The notes beneath the pieces were generated by a model. The model made no database searches. It saw only the letters and a list, made by a program, of their open reading frames with translations, and was not told the origin of the DNA. 64,000 bases of DNA from Arcicella lustrica (GTDB lineage: Bacteria > Bacteroidota > Bacteroidia > Cytophagales > Spirosomataceae): the NCBI RefSeq assembly GCF_034930985.1, contig NZ_JAYGIM010000013.1:124001-188000 (forward strand), given 5' to 3'. Positions 1 through 9,754 of the stretch are shown piece by piece. Both the position numbers and the translations under genes were made by a program. Numbering within the stretch: the stretch's first letter is position 1; every line of letters begins with the position of its first letter.

Positions 1-2038
1 AATGACGCCCCAAAGCTGGATATAAAATCTTACGAATTAAAGTTGATTTTCCAGAACCACTTACACCCGTTACGGCAATCAAAATTCCCAAAGGAAATTT
101 CACACTAACATCCTTTAAATTATTCTCGTAAGCCCCTTTTACTTCGATAAAACTGGTTGATTTTCTACGGAATTTTGGTACTTCTATGGTATCGTGTCCT
201 GTTAAAAAATTAATCGTGTGCGAAAATCCAGCTTCTGGTTTTGCTTTCGCTTCAATATCATTAATGGTTTCCCAGTTTCCTTGAAAAACCAATTTTCCAC
301 CATTACTCCCAGCATCTGGACCAATATCAATAATTTGGTCAGCCGCACGCATTACTTCTTCTTCGTGTTCTACGACAATTACAGTATTGCCCATGTCTCG
401 CAAAGACTCCAAAACAGAAACCAATCTTTGGGTATCTCTTGGATGCAAACCGATAGATGGTTCATCTAAAATATACATTGAACCCACCAAAGCGCTACCC
501 AAAGAAGTAGCCAATTTGATGCGTTGAAATTCACCTCCCGAAAGTGTTGAAGACAAACGATTGAGTGTTAAATAACCCAAACCAACTTTCTCCATGTATT
601 CTAAACGAGTTTCTATTTCTACTAAAATTCTTTTAGAAACACCATATTGATAATCAGGCAAATCAAGATTTTTGAAGAAATCGCTAACATCACTCAATGG
701 CATAAGTACCAAATCAATGATTGATTTTCCTTCGATTTTCACATAACCTGCATCTTTTCGCAAACGTGAACCTTTACAATCTGGGCAAGTAGTTCGCCCA
801 CGATAGCGTGAAAGCATTACTCTGTATTGAATTTTATGCGTTTCTTTTTCCAACATCGCAAAGAAATCATCCAGACCTTGAAAATATTCATTTCCAGTCC
901 AGAGTAATTCCTTTTGCTCGTCGCTTAAATCTTTGTAAGGTCGATGAATTGGGAAATCGAATTTTGCACCATTTTTCAATAATGGAATCAGCCATTCGCT
1001 CATTTTATCGGTTCTCCACGGAGCAATCGCTCCTTCGTAAACCGAAACACCTTTATCGGGAATGATTAAATCAGGGTCGAGTCCAAGAATTCTACCAAAA
1101 CCTTCACAACGTTTACAAGCACCATAAGGATTGTTAAAGCTGAGTAAATTCAAAGAAGGTTCTTCAAAAACAATTCCATCGGCTTCAAAACGGTCGGAGA
1201 ATACTTTCGTTTCATCCCCTACAATTTCGACGAAACAAGTACCATTTCCTTCAAAAAAAGCCGTTTGAATAGAATCCGAAAGACGAAATTGCGTTTCCTC
1301 CTCTGGTTGTCCGTCGGCTTCTTTTTTTATCACCACACGGTCGATGAGGATTTTATAATTATTACTGAATAAATCTATCGCAGGCAAATTTTTAAGTGCT
1401 GCTTTATCATCCAAAAGTTCTTCTAAGAATTTGGTTTCACCATCAACCACAATACGAGTATAGCCTTTTTGAAGTAAAATTTTCATTTCTTCTGAAAGCT
1501 TGCGTCCTTCTTTCAAGTAAAGTGGCGACAACACCATTACTCTTTGTCCTTCGTCTTTTGTAAACAAATAATTCACGACGTCTGTAACGGTATCTTTCCG
1601 TACTTCATTTCCAGAAATGGGCGAAAACGTTGTTCCAATTCTCGCAAAAAGTAATTTGAGATAATCATAAATTTCAGTAGTAGTTCCTACGGTAGAACGT
1701 GGGTTTTTACTCGAAACTTTTTGTTCGATAGCAATGGCTGGCGAAATTCCTTTGATATAATCGACATCAGGTTTTTCCATTCGCCCTAAGAATTGACGAG
1801 TATAAGAGCTTAAACTTTCAACGTACATTCGTTGCCCTTCGGCAAAAAGTGTATCAAAAGCCAAGGACGATTTCCCAGAACCCGACAAACCCGTAATCAC
1901 GACCAGTTTGTTGCGAGGAATGGCAACATCAATATTTTTCAGATTATTTACTCTTGCCCCTTTGATGATGATAAAACGTTTAGGGTCAAGGTCTTCAAAT
2001 GCAGTATGATTCTGGTTGATGATTTCGGTATTGTTCAT
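1..2038 (-). CDS. uvrA: Excinuclease ABC subunit A (C-terminus cut by window edge)
   Basis: DNA damage-recognition ATPase of nucleotide excision repair; it loads UvrB onto lesions in the cytoplasm. I translated the open frame from ATG 2038 to the window edge, giving 679 codons of a family usually near 940. Visible are the first Walker A (GLSGSGKSS, residues 50-58), the CxxC...CxxC zinc finger of the first half (ACKRC and TCPDC), the ABC signature LSGGEFQRIK, the Walker B LDEPSIGLHPRD, and the second Walker A GVSGSGKST near position 45. The start is supported by MNNTEII leading directly into the conserved N-terminus. A TATCTTTG promoter element ends only 4 nt before the ATG, so the mRNA may be leaderless. 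The remaining 260 or so residues lie outside the window. Confidence 0.97.
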   Translation of the reverse strand, partial: MNNTEIINQNHTAFEDLDPKRFIIIKGARVNNLKNIDVAIPRNKLVVITGLSGSGKSSLAFDTLFAEGQRMYVESLSSYTRQFLGRMEKPDVDYIKGISPAIAIEQKVSSKNPRSTVGTTTEIYDYLKLLFARIGTTFSPISGNEVRKDTVTDVVNYLFTKDEGQRVMVLSPLYLKEGRKLSEEMKILLQKGYTRIVVDGETKFLEELLDDKAALKNLPAIDLFSNNYKILIDRVVIKKEADGQPEEETQFRLSDSIQTAFFEGNGTCFVEIVGDETKVFSDRFEADGIVFEEPSLNLLSFNNPYGACKRCEGFGRILGLDPDLIIPDKGVSVYEGAIAPWRTDKMSEWLIPLLKNGAKFDFPIHRPYKDLSDEQKELLWTGNEYFQGLDDFFAMLEKETHKIQYRVMLSRYRGRTTCPDCKGSRLRKDAGYVKIEGKSIIDLVLMPLSDVSDFFKNLDLPDYQYGVSKRILVEIETRLEYMEKVGLGYLTLNRLSSTLSGGEFQRIKLATSLGSALVGSMYILDEPSIGLHPRDTQRLVSVLESLRDMGNTVIVVEHEEEVMRAADQIIDIGPDAGSNGGKLVFQGNWETINDIEAKAKPEAGFSHTINFLTGHDTIEVPKFRRKSTSFIEVKGAYENNLKDVSVKFPLGILIAVTGVSGSGKSTLIRKILYPALGRH

Positions 2039-2042
2039 GAAA

Positions 2043-2050
2043 CAAAGATA
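2043..2050 (-). promoter_or_regulatory. -7 promoter element of uvrA
   Basis: On the minus strand this reads TATCTTTG, a match to the Bacteroidota -7 consensus TAnnTTTG. Its final G is separated from the uvrA ATG by only 4 nt (TTTC), which puts the likely transcription start at or next to the start codon. No clear -33 TTG is seen at the usual distance. Confidence 0.55.
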
Positions 2051-2239
2051 AGAAATTCTGAACTGTGAAAATTGGCTTTTCAACAATCAAATAATGATAA
2101 AAGAGGCAAGAAAATAAACCTATTTACTTGTAGACAAGTTTTCTAAAAAGATTGTTTCGTGCTTTACAAGAAAATAGATAATCTTTGCGTTAAATTAGCA
2201 GATTCTATCAACGTTTCTAAGAAAAAATAAAATATAACC

Positions 2240-2806
2240 ATGCAAAAATTACTTTTTATCATTCTAATCTCTATTACTGCTTATACTACTTCTTATTCAC
2301 AAGCTCCTGTTGTTATCAAACAAGATAGTTCTGTTCGGGATTTAGACGAAGAACAAGATGTTAGAGATTTACCTTTTAGCCAAAGAATACGTTTTGGTGG
2401 CGGACTTGGCGGTTTGCAATTCGGAAACCCAACAGTAATTGGTATTTCGCCGATGGTTGGTTATCAAGCTACTAATGATTTTATCGTTGGTGTTGCGGTT
2501 GACTATCAATATTACAAACAAAGAAACTTTGCTTCGCTAAATCAATATGGGCCAAGAGTTTTCGGACAGTATCGTTTACATTTTTTAGATGATATTGCCT
2601 CTAATATGTTTGCTCAAGCAGAATTGCAAAAGTATTATTACAAACAAGCTGGGAATTCGTATGAGTATCCTGTTCAAACTTTAGCTGGAATTGGCGTTGG
2701 TTTTGGCGGTTTTCAGATTACAGCCTTATACAATTTTACTTACAAAGAGTATAATTCTCCTTACGGCAGTCCGTTGGTATTACGTGTTGGTGGATTTTTC
2801 TTCTAA
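2240..2806 (+). CDS. Small secreted beta-barrel-like protein
   Basis: Predicted envelope protein of 188 aa with no family I can name. Residues 1-20 form a signal peptide (hydrophobic LLFIILISITAYTTSYS, probable cleavage before Gln-Ala-Pro). The mature part starts with an acidic linker (DLDEEQDVRDL), followed by alternating aromatic and Gly-rich strands (FGGGLGGLQF, VGVAVDYQYY, AGIGVGFGGFQITALYNF) and ends in three phenylalanines. A C-terminal Phe is typical of BAM-inserted outer-membrane barrels. At this length it would form about eight strands. It is a single gene: a perfect hairpin terminator follows, and uvrA is divergent upstream. A weak TAATCTTTGC promoter-like sequence lies at 2179-2188. 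The barrel fold is inferred from the pattern only. Confidence 0.8.
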   Translation: MQKLLFIILISITAYTTSYSQAPVVIKQDSSVRDLDEEQDVRDLPFSQRIRFGGGLGGLQFGNPTVIGISPMVGYQATNDFIVGVAVDYQYYKQRNFASLNQYGPRVFGQYRLHFLDDIASNMFAQAELQKYYYKQAGNSYEYPVQTLAGIGVGFGGFQITALYNFTYKEYNSPYGSPLVLRVGGFFF

Positions 2807-2830
2807 AGAATACTTTATTACAATCACATA

Positions 2831-2859
2831 AGGCGGGTTTTCAATCCGCCTATTTTTTT
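2831..2859 (+). terminator. Rho-independent terminator after the small barrel gene
   Basis: The stem AGGCGG/CCGCCT encloses a 9-nt loop and is followed by seven T residues. It lies 24 nt after the stop codon of the upstream gene. Confidence 0.85.
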
Positions 2860-2864
2860 GAAAA

Positions 2865-3128
2865 ATGGAAAAAAAGAAATCAATTTTCGATAAACTAAGA
2901 CCTCTTTTATTATCCCTTATCGTCGGGATTCTATCTGTGTTTTTCTTTGCAGAAATTATCTTGATAGCCTTTTTAATTTATGTTTGGTATTCAGCACCTG
3001 CCAATACAAGTGCTAATTACCTTGAAGAAGGAATTATTATCACAATCATTTTAACGATTTTAACGTATTTCATGAAAATGAAATTTGACAAATTGGTTAG
3101 TTCGGAGAAAAAGAAAAATTTACTCTAA
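2865..3128 (+). CDS. Small two-helix membrane protein
   Basis: An 87-aa protein of unknown function. A basic N-terminus (MEKKKSIFDKLRP) precedes two hydrophobic segments (about residues 13-41 and 52-67), and the C-terminus is Lys-rich, so two membrane helices with both ends cytoplasmic are likely. The ATG begins only 6 nt after the T-run of the upstream terminator, so it either has its own undetected promoter or depends on read-through. The last 9 nt overlap the end of the convergent SNF2 helicase gene. The compact hydrophobic pattern and intact frame argue for a real gene, but there is no homology evidence available here. Confidence 0.55.
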   Translation: MEKKKSIFDKLRPLLLSLIVGILSVFFFAEIILIAFLIYVWYSAPANTSANYLEEGIIITIILTILTYFMKMKFDKLVSSEKKKNLL

Positions 3129-6056
3129 CAAAGCCAAAACATCGTCTTTGGTTAAAGATTTCACAAAGCTTTCTTCTGTCGTAATTAATTCATTGGCAAG
3201 GCGTTGTTTGCTTTGTTGTAATGCCAAAATCTTTTCTTCAACGGTATTTTTCGTAATGAATTTATAAGTAAATACTGTATTTACTTGCCCAATTCTATGC
3301 GCTCTGTCGATGGCCTGTGCCTCAATTGCAGGGTTCCACCAAGGGTCTAAAATGAATACATAATCGGCAGCGGTAAGATTAAGTCCCAAACCTCCAGCTT
3401 TTAACGAAATCAAGAAAATCTGTATGTTTTCATTTTGTTGGAATTTCTCTACTTGTGCTTGTCGGTCGTGAGTACTTCCATCCAAATAAGCATAAGGACG
3501 AGCTTCTTTATCGAGGCGTTCTCTGAAAAGGTCAAGATGTTTTACAAATTGGCTAAAAATCAACACTTTATGTCCTTTTCCTAAAATAGATTCCAACTTA
3601 TCCATCACGTCTTCTAATTTCCCAGAATCTCCTTCATACTCAGTATCAACCATTCTTGGATGATTCGCCAATTGTCTCAGTTTGGTTAAACCTTGTAGCA
3701 CAATCATTTGCGACATCGCCATTCCTTGCTCGTCGATATGTGCTAAAATCAAGTTCCTAAAATAAGATTTCGCTTCTTCGTATTCACGTTCTTGTTGTTC
3801 CGACATTTGTGCATAATGAATACTCTCTATCTTCGGAGGCAATTCTGTTGCTACTTGCGATTTATGTCTTCGCAACATAAAAGGTTTGATGATTGAATAC
3901 AAACGATGGATTTTCGTATCATCTCCCTTTTTTTCAATCGGAACTTGAAATTCATTTCTAAAAAAATGCTGAGAACCCAACAATCCCGGATTAATGAAAG
4001 TCATTTGTGACCATAAATCCATCGTACTATTTTCAAGTGGCGTTCCAGTAAGTACCAAGCGATTCTTTGAATTCAATTGCATTACCGCTTTGGTGATATA
4101 AGAAGAAGGATTTTTTATCGCTTGCGATTCATCCAAAATCACATAATTAAAACGGTAATTTTTCAGTAAATCAATATCAATCCTGATAATGCCGTAGGTT
4201 GTCAGTACAACATCATAATTATCAAATACTTCAATGTTTTTATCCCGATAAGTACCTGTATAAGTTAATATTTTTAGTTCAGGCGTGAACTTACGGGCTT
4301 CCATTTCCCAATTATAAATCAAAGAAGTAGGCAAAATCAATAAACTTGGTTGTGCTATTTTTTGCTCTTTTTGCGATTGCAATAAGGTTAAGGTTTGCAC
4401 AGTCTTTCCTAAACCCATATCATCTGCCAAGCAACCTCCAAAATGGTAATCGTTCAAAAAACGCATCCAATCGTAACCCGCTTTTTGGTATGGACGCAAA
4501 CTTCCTTTGAAACCTTTCGGCAAATCATAAGCATGGATTTCATCGAAATCTCTTAATTTCTCTAACTTCCTGCTGAGTACTGCCGTCGCCAACGATTCAC
4601 TTTGTAAATCTTGCACCAATGAAAGATGATGCTTTTTCAGAATAAAGCCGTCTCTTTCTGTGTGATGTTCTACAAAAGCAAATAGTTCGGAATATTGTGT
4701 AAACCAAACTTCGGGAATTACTGCAATTTCTCCGTTGGGTAAGGTAAATTCTTTCTTTTTCTGTAAAATCAAATTACGAAGTTTCAGAAAAGGTATTTCA
4801 AAATCTCCAAAATGGACAATGGCATTAATATCGAACCAATCGTTGCCTTCAGTAATATTTACTTCTATGTTTGAATAACCCAAGAAATACTTTTTGCCAT
4901 CGTCTTCTACACTTTGTTCTATGGCAAAACCAGCTTCGGTTAAGGCATGATAATTCTTCTGAATCCAGGCAAAAGCTTCACTTTTTGGTAAAATCATTTT
5001 ACCATTTTTAAGTTCTAAACCCAAAGTATCAAGCATTGCCAAAGTAGATTTTTCGAAGGTTAAATCTCTTCGTACTTTATGGAAAACGTAGTCATCACCC
5101 TTTTTTTCCATGCTTACATTTACTTCAGTTGAAAAACTATCAAACTTAAAAGCATATTCTCCATACTGAAAAGCCAAGCTTATTGATAATTCTATGTCTT
5201 CATCTTTCTGAAAATCAGCTTCATCATTATCGCTTAGTACAGCTTGAAGGCTTTTATTTTCGGCAAGATTCAAAATTGGAATACCTGAGTATGCTTCTGA
5301 ACGAATTTCAAAACCTTTTGCATAAACATCAAACATGGTGATGATTGATGAAACAAATTTTCGATAATAATCTTCTTCTAACGTTTTAGGAATAACGATA
5401 AATCGTTTCTGTAAGAAAGGACGTAATTTCTTGCCATCTACTTCTTTAGCAAAATGGTAAAGTTTATTTTCGATGATAATCCAAGCGGGTTCATCGCAAA
5501 CGATAAAGGCATTTTTATATTGAAAATCCACTTTAGAACCTGCATATTTAATCGTAGGGAAATAATGTGTATTGTCGGTATTTCTCATGAAATGAAAAAG
5601 TACGGTTGCTTTTTCGGGTAATACTTCTACTTGTTGCCAAATCGGATTACCATCACTGCCCATGATGAACAGTTTTTTTCCAAGCAACAAAGGCAACATT
5701 TCTGCTTTTACTTTTTCTACATAAACAGCAATCATTTCTTGCAAAGCTTTTTCTCCCTTTTGTGGGTCATATACTTTCAAGAAAAAATCGACGACAGAGC
5801 GTTTTTTTGAGCCTACAAATTTTTTATAAATATTTTCTGATTGAAGAGAATTTATCAGTTTTACGAGTTGTAAATCAATTTTATCTAAACCGTGCGCAAA
5901 CTCGTTGATGTTTTTTATTGAAACATTTTGGTTCAATAAAGTTAGTTCTTCTTTATCGTCGAGCTGAACAATAAAAGCTTCAAAGAGGTATCCGAGGTAC
6001 TCGTGGCTGAGTATCGAATAAATGATTTGAAATGGTTGAGAAGTAGAAACTTTCAT
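3120..6056 (-). CDS. SNF2-family DEAD/DEAH-box helicase
   Basis: Large ATP-dependent DNA translocase of 978 aa in the bacterial SNF2 group, probably remodelling nucleoprotein or transcription complexes. The N-terminal half (about residues 1-510) is a long beta-rich region of the kind found in bacterial SNF2 proteins, without visible SWIM-type zinc ligands. The motor follows: motif I DDMGLGKT near residue 550, motif II DESQ near 643 (DESQ is common in SNF2 proteins in place of DEAH), a conserved LVLTGTPLEN, and helicase motifs V and VI in the C-terminal lobe (GGLGLNLTAADYV, DRAHRIGQ). The gene stands alone and ends tail-to-tail against a small membrane-protein gene. Specific targets cannot be inferred from the sequence. 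Confidence 0.93.
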   Translation of the reverse strand: MKVSTSQPFQIIYSILSHEYLGYLFEAFIVQLDDKEELTLLNQNVSIKNINEFAHGLDKIDLQLVKLINSLQSENIYKKFVGSKKRSVVDFFLKVYDPQKGEKALQEMIAVYVEKVKAEMLPLLLGKKLFIMGSDGNPIWQQVEVLPEKATVLFHFMRNTDNTHYFPTIKYAGSKVDFQYKNAFIVCDEPAWIIIENKLYHFAKEVDGKKLRPFLQKRFIVIPKTLEEDYYRKFVSSIITMFDVYAKGFEIRSEAYSGIPILNLAENKSLQAVLSDNDEADFQKDEDIELSISLAFQYGEYAFKFDSFSTEVNVSMEKKGDDYVFHKVRRDLTFEKSTLAMLDTLGLELKNGKMILPKSEAFAWIQKNYHALTEAGFAIEQSVEDDGKKYFLGYSNIEVNITEGNDWFDINAIVHFGDFEIPFLKLRNLILQKKKEFTLPNGEIAVIPEVWFTQYSELFAFVEHHTERDGFILKKHHLSLVQDLQSESLATAVLSRKLEKLRDFDEIHAYDLPKGFKGSLRPYQKAGYDWMRFLNDYHFGGCLADDMGLGKTVQTLTLLQSQKEQKIAQPSLLILPTSLIYNWEMEARKFTPELKILTYTGTYRDKNIEVFDNYDVVLTTYGIIRIDIDLLKNYRFNYVILDESQAIKNPSSYITKAVMQLNSKNRLVLTGTPLENSTMDLWSQMTFINPGLLGSQHFFRNEFQVPIEKKGDDTKIHRLYSIIKPFMLRRHKSQVATELPPKIESIHYAQMSEQQEREYEEAKSYFRNLILAHIDEQGMAMSQMIVLQGLTKLRQLANHPRMVDTEYEGDSGKLEDVMDKLESILGKGHKVLIFSQFVKHLDLFRERLDKEARPYAYLDGSTHDRQAQVEKFQQNENIQIFLISLKAGGLGLNLTAADYVFILDPWWNPAIEAQAIDRAHRIGQVNTVFTYKFITKNTVEEKILALQQSKQRLANELITTEESFVKSLTKDDVLALLE

Positions 6057-6230
6057 GATATGTTAAATAGATTCAATGTTTTGAAATACAGTAGAGGTAA
6101 TGAATTTTCAACGATAAAAGTTGCTGGACAGAGCGAGAAGTACATTTATTTGTATAATTATGAATTTTAAATATAGACAAATATGATGAGACTTCCCAAA
6201 TAATTCATCACAAATTTGGAGGAATAGGCA

Positions 6231-6266
6231 TTAAAAAATAAAAGCCCAGACTTGCGTCGGAGCTTT
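6231..6266 (-). terminator. Terminator of the TPR protein gene
   Basis: On the minus strand a 10-bp stem with one mismatch and one G-T pair closes a GCAA loop and is followed by a T-rich tract (TTTTATTTTTTAA). It lies about 45 nt after the stop of the TPR gene. Confidence 0.75.
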
Positions 6267-6309
6267 ATATTGTAGTAAATCTATGAAAGATTTTATCATG
6301 AGTGAATCA

Positions 6310-7548
6310 TTACTTTTTCTTTCTTCTCGCTTTTTTCGCTTCCGTTAATAGTTTTTTGGCTTCTTCTCTTTGCGAAGATTTACGTTCCGAATCTTCAATT
6401 ACTTGTTTGAAGTATTCAATTGCCTTATCATAATCTTGTTCTTGCGAAGCGAGTTTTCCTAAAGCTATCATTGATGACCAATAATAACCTGAATTGGTAG
6501 AACCAGTTTGTTTGGCAAAATCTATCGTTTTTTGATAATAAGCTCTTGCTTCTTGGGCATCTCTATCATAATTCATGGCATAATAACCCAAAATATAAGC
6601 GGCATATCTACCACTTACGCCTTCGTAACCAGGATAATGTTCTTCGATTTTTTGAAGAATACTTTTGGCAATCGTTTTGGCTTCCGTTACTCTACCCGCT
6701 ACAAAAGCACTTCTTGCATAAAATCTTTGAAAGAACGGATTGTCGGGATAAGTTTCATAAGTGTATTTCGACAAATTCAAGGCTTTTTCATTCATGTTTT
6801 CCATGCCATAAATTTGTAATAAAAAGTAACGGGCTTCTGTACGAGTGTAAAAAGCATTATAGCTCACTTTTTCTAACTGACTGATTCCTTTTGGTTTATC
6901 GCCTTTTGGAAACAACCAAAGTACTGGACGAAGCATGGCATAATTTTCTTTTACATAATGAAAATAGTAATTATACAATCCGTCGCCAAACATTAATTCT
7001 GGACTAAAATCAGAGAAACTTCTTGAACGGTCGAGATATTTCAAGGCATTTTTTGCAGCAAAAGTAGCTTTCGTCCAATGTTTTCTTTCAGAATGTAAAC
7101 GTCCTTTAAAAGCATAAGCTGCTGCCATAAAGAAAGCCGCTTCTGGGTTTTCAGAATCATCCCAAATTTTTTCTGCTTTTTCAATACTCTTATCCATGTA
7201 ATCAATACAACGTTCGTCGTAAATTACATTTTCGGTATTAGGCACAATTTTCCACCATTCCATTAAGCCCAATAAAAAATCAGGCAGTGGATGTTCTGGA
7301 TATTTTACTTTCAAATAATTGAATTCACGCTCGGCTTCGTAAAACTTAAAATTATACATGTGATTGATTGCCTGCGTAGCTTCAATCTGAACTTCAGCCG
7401 TTAGCAAAAGCATTCCTTTTGAACGCTCCTGTTCTGCTTTTTCAGTATCTTTCCACCATTGTGCATTGGCGATTTGCTGTTGCGAAAACATCAGAAAGCA
7501 CAAGAGGAATACTTTTATATAAATCGAAAAATTAAATATTTTTTTCAT
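6310..7548 (-). CDS. Secreted tetratricopeptide-repeat protein
   Basis: A 412-aa protein probably exported to the periplasm or outer membrane. Residues 1-29 form a signal peptide (FSIYIKVFLLCFLMFSQQQIANA). The rest is helical and shows TPR-like repeats, clearest near the C-terminus (SMIALGKLASQEQDYDKAIEYFKQVIED) and in the middle (EAAFFMAAAYAFKGRLHSER). The C-terminus is a basic tail (KKARRKKK). TPR proteins act as protein-interaction scaffolds, and no catalytic residues are apparent. It is transcribed alone, away from hpt. The role is unknown and the family is only assigned at the level of TPR architecture. Confidence 0.82.
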   Translation of the reverse strand: MKKIFNFSIYIKVFLLCFLMFSQQQIANAQWWKDTEKAEQERSKGMLLLTAEVQIEATQAINHMYNFKFYEAEREFNYLKVKYPEHPLPDFLLGLMEWWKIVPNTENVIYDERCIDYMDKSIEKAEKIWDDSENPEAAFFMAAAYAFKGRLHSERKHWTKATFAAKNALKYLDRSRSFSDFSPELMFGDGLYNYYFHYVKENYAMLRPVLWLFPKGDKPKGISQLEKVSYNAFYTRTEARYFLLQIYGMENMNEKALNLSKYTYETYPDNPFFQRFYARSAFVAGRVTEAKTIAKSILQKIEEHYPGYEGVSGRYAAYILGYYAMNYDRDAQEARAYYQKTIDFAKQTGSTNSGYYWSSMIALGKLASQEQDYDKAIEYFKQVIEDSERKSSQREEAKKLLTEAKKARRKKK

Positions 7549-7740
7549 GGATGATTGTCTTTTCTGGATGTAAATTTAAGGAAATTTTAAGTATTGCTCT
7601 AACGAATGATACAACGAAAAGCATTATTAAAAAGTGTTATGTTCATAGATATTCTGTTTTCGGGAGGGCTTAATGCTTTCTAAACTATTTGGCTAGCTCT
7701 TTAGATTAGCGTATTTTTACAAATTAGCAATCAAGTATTT

Positions 7741-8280
7741 ATGAAATCCACGATACAAGTACACGACAAACATTTTGAAGTATTCATTGAACAAAGTGTT
7801 TTAGAAAAGCGAATCACTGCACTCGCTTCATCCATCAATCAAGATTATGCGGGAAAACAACCTTTGTTTTTAGCCATTTTGAATGGTTCATTTATGTTTG
7901 CCGCCGAATTGATGAAATCCATCACGGTTTCTTGTGAAATTACTTTTCTGAGAGTTTCATCATATCAAGCAACTGAATCTACGGGTAAAGTACATCAAAT
8001 TTTGGGCTTGTCAGAAAGTATCGAAAATCGTGATATTATCATTATTGAAGATATTATTGATACTGGTTTGACGATGATTGAAATCAAAAAGCAATTGTTG
8101 GCACAAAATCCAAGTTCTTTGTCAGTAGCAACACTTTTCCAAAAACCAGAAGCATTGAAACAACCAATTGAGATTGAATACATTGGATTCGAAATTGAAA
8201 ATAAATTTGTGTTGGGTTATGGTTTAGATTACGATGGATTGGGCAGAAATTTAGCCGATTTATATGTGTTGAGCGAGTGA
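7741..8280 (+). CDS. hpt: Hypoxanthine phosphoribosyltransferase
   Basis: Purine salvage enzyme that converts hypoxanthine or guanine plus PRPP to IMP or GMP in the cytoplasm. The 179-aa length matches the family. The type I PRTase PRPP-binding loop is RDIIIIEDIIDTGLTM, with acidic residues E103 and D104 and the phosphate-binding D107-T-G. The flexible-loop region SSYQATESTGKV precedes it, and the C-terminal FVLGYGLDYDGLGRNL is characteristic of bacterial HPRT. The start follows a possible promoter (TTG near 7689, TATTTTTA about 20 nt further on). It is monocistronic. Confidence 0.95.
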   Translation: MKSTIQVHDKHFEVFIEQSVLEKRITALASSINQDYAGKQPLFLAILNGSFMFAAELMKSITVSCEITFLRVSSYQATESTGKVHQILGLSESIENRDIIIIEDIIDTGLTMIEIKKQLLAQNPSSLSVATLFQKPEALKQPIEIEYIGFEIENKFVLGYGLDYDGLGRNLADLYVLSE

Positions 8281-8414
8281 GTTTTAACGGTCTGATTTAG
8301 GGTAAAGTGAAAATTTCAACTTCGATTTTCTTGACTATTATTATAAGTTATCAATGAAAATTCAGCGCCATTTTTATAATTAACCACCAGCATATCAATA
8401 TTTTAAATTCAAAA

Positions 8415-8440
8415 ATCATCATTCATAATTCATCACTCTT
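8415..8440. repeat. Word-like repeat, family E (ATTCATAATTCATCACTC type)
   Basis: A short run of degenerate units resembling AATTCATCACTCATAA, the same style of sequence that recurs around 32.0, 32.5, 33.6, 40.9, 46.95 and 59.8 kb, always between genes. Confidence 0.4.
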
Positions 8441-8526
8441 ACTTATTTTGTGTCCATTCAACACAAAAAAGAGAACAGATGTTCTAAATCCGTCCTTCGA
8501 AAGCTAAATATCATACTTTATTTAGT

Positions 8527-8534
8527 TAAATTTG
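8527..8534 (+). promoter_or_regulatory. -7 promoter element of the esterase gene
   Basis: TAAATTTG matches the TAnnTTTG consensus and lies 22 nt before the start codon. No convincing -33 TTG is present. Confidence 0.5.
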
Positions 8535-8556
8535 CGGTTCGACAAACAATTCAAGA

Positions 8557-9639
8557 ATGAGTAAAAGTGTTTTATATTTTGAACTAACCACTCCCGTTGA
8601 AGATAATCGCCCTGTCTATATTTCAGGCAGTTTCAACGAATGGCTTCCAGATAAAGAAGAGTTCCGTTTAAACAAAGTTGAAGACGGAAAATACATATTG
8701 AAGTTACCAGATACCATTAAATTGCCTGAAAGCTTTGAGTATAAATATACAAAAGGCGGATGGAATCAAGTAGAATTAGATGAATTTGGTAAACCCACAG
8801 CAAACAGAATTGCCAAAGTAAGAACAGGCGTTTTAAAAGATTTTGTACCACACTGGAGATTAGACGGCGAAAATCTTTCTGGAGATTTAATGCCAGAAAT
8901 TCGCTTGATTTCAGATGCTTTTGAAATTCCTCAGTTTGATAGAAAGCGTGCTGTTTATATCTTGCTTCCTCATAATTACGAAACATCAGAAAAACATTAT
9001 CCTGTAATTTATTTACAAGATGCCCAAAATTTATTTGGGGGTGGTTCTGAATTTGGTAATTGGGGTATTGATAAACAATTAGCCGTTTTGGCTGCTCGTG
9101 GTCATGGCGATGTGATTGTTGTGGCTGTAGCACATGGTGGCGAACAACGTTATCAAGAGTATTCTCCGTACAATAACCCAAAAATGGGAAAAGGTCAGGG
9201 ACGAAAATATGCACAGTTTCTCTCAAAAACATTAAAACCATATATTGATAACAATTTTAGAACTTTGCCAGAACGTGAATTCACAGGTATTGGCGGAAGT
9301 TCTTTAGGTGGCTTAATCAGTATTTATGCAGGTTTGATGTTTCCAGAAGTATTTGGGAAATTGATGGTATTTTCTCCGTCGCTTTGGGTTTCGCCCAATA
9401 TTTATTTTGATGCCATTGATTTTATCTCTCATTTACCAACCAATATTTATATTTATGCTGGTGGCGATGAAGGAACAATGATGCTTCCAAATGTTGAGAA
9501 ACTGAAACAAACCTTTCAAAGACAAGGCATTAGAAAAACGGAAATCAATCTTTCTTATGAACCAGAAGGCTTACATAACGAAGATCAATGGGGCAAAGAA
9601 TTTCCTAAAGCAATAGAATGGTTATTTTTTAATCAATAA
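8557..9639 (+). CDS. Esterase with N-terminal starch-binding-like (CBM48/CBM20-type) domain
   Basis: A 360-aa fusion protein. Residues 1-90 resemble a CBM48/CBM20-like module (VYISGSFNEWLP, then a YKYTKGGW strand). Residues 110-360 are an alpha/beta-hydrolase of the IroE/enterochelin-esterase or feruloyl-esterase D-like family. The nucleophile is S249 in GGSSLGG, the acid is probably the Asp in YAGGDEG and the base the His in GLHNEDQW. Unlike most secreted esterases of this type there is no signal peptide, which suggests a cytoplasmic role. Substrate is not determinable: ester-linked sugars, trilactone siderophores or storage-polymer derivatives are all possible. It is a single gene with its own promoter and terminator. 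Confidence 0.85.
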   Translation: MSKSVLYFELTTPVEDNRPVYISGSFNEWLPDKEEFRLNKVEDGKYILKLPDTIKLPESFEYKYTKGGWNQVELDEFGKPTANRIAKVRTGVLKDFVPHWRLDGENLSGDLMPEIRLISDAFEIPQFDRKRAVYILLPHNYETSEKHYPVIYLQDAQNLFGGGSEFGNWGIDKQLAVLAARGHGDVIVVAVAHGGEQRYQEYSPYNNPKMGKGQGRKYAQFLSKTLKPYIDNNFRTLPEREFTGIGGSSLGGLISIYAGLMFPEVFGKLMVFSPSLWVSPNIYFDAIDFISHLPTNIYIYAGGDEGTMMLPNVEKLKQTFQRQGIRKTEINLSYEPEGLHNEDQWGKEFPKAIEWLFFNQ

Positions 9640-9754
9640 GCACTCAATATAGTTTAAGCTAAGTTGTTATTTGTTGTAAATAGATGATAATTAAACCCTT
9701 GAAATACTAACCAATATTTACCAATCTCTTCTTAGTTAAAATAATTTTATCTGT

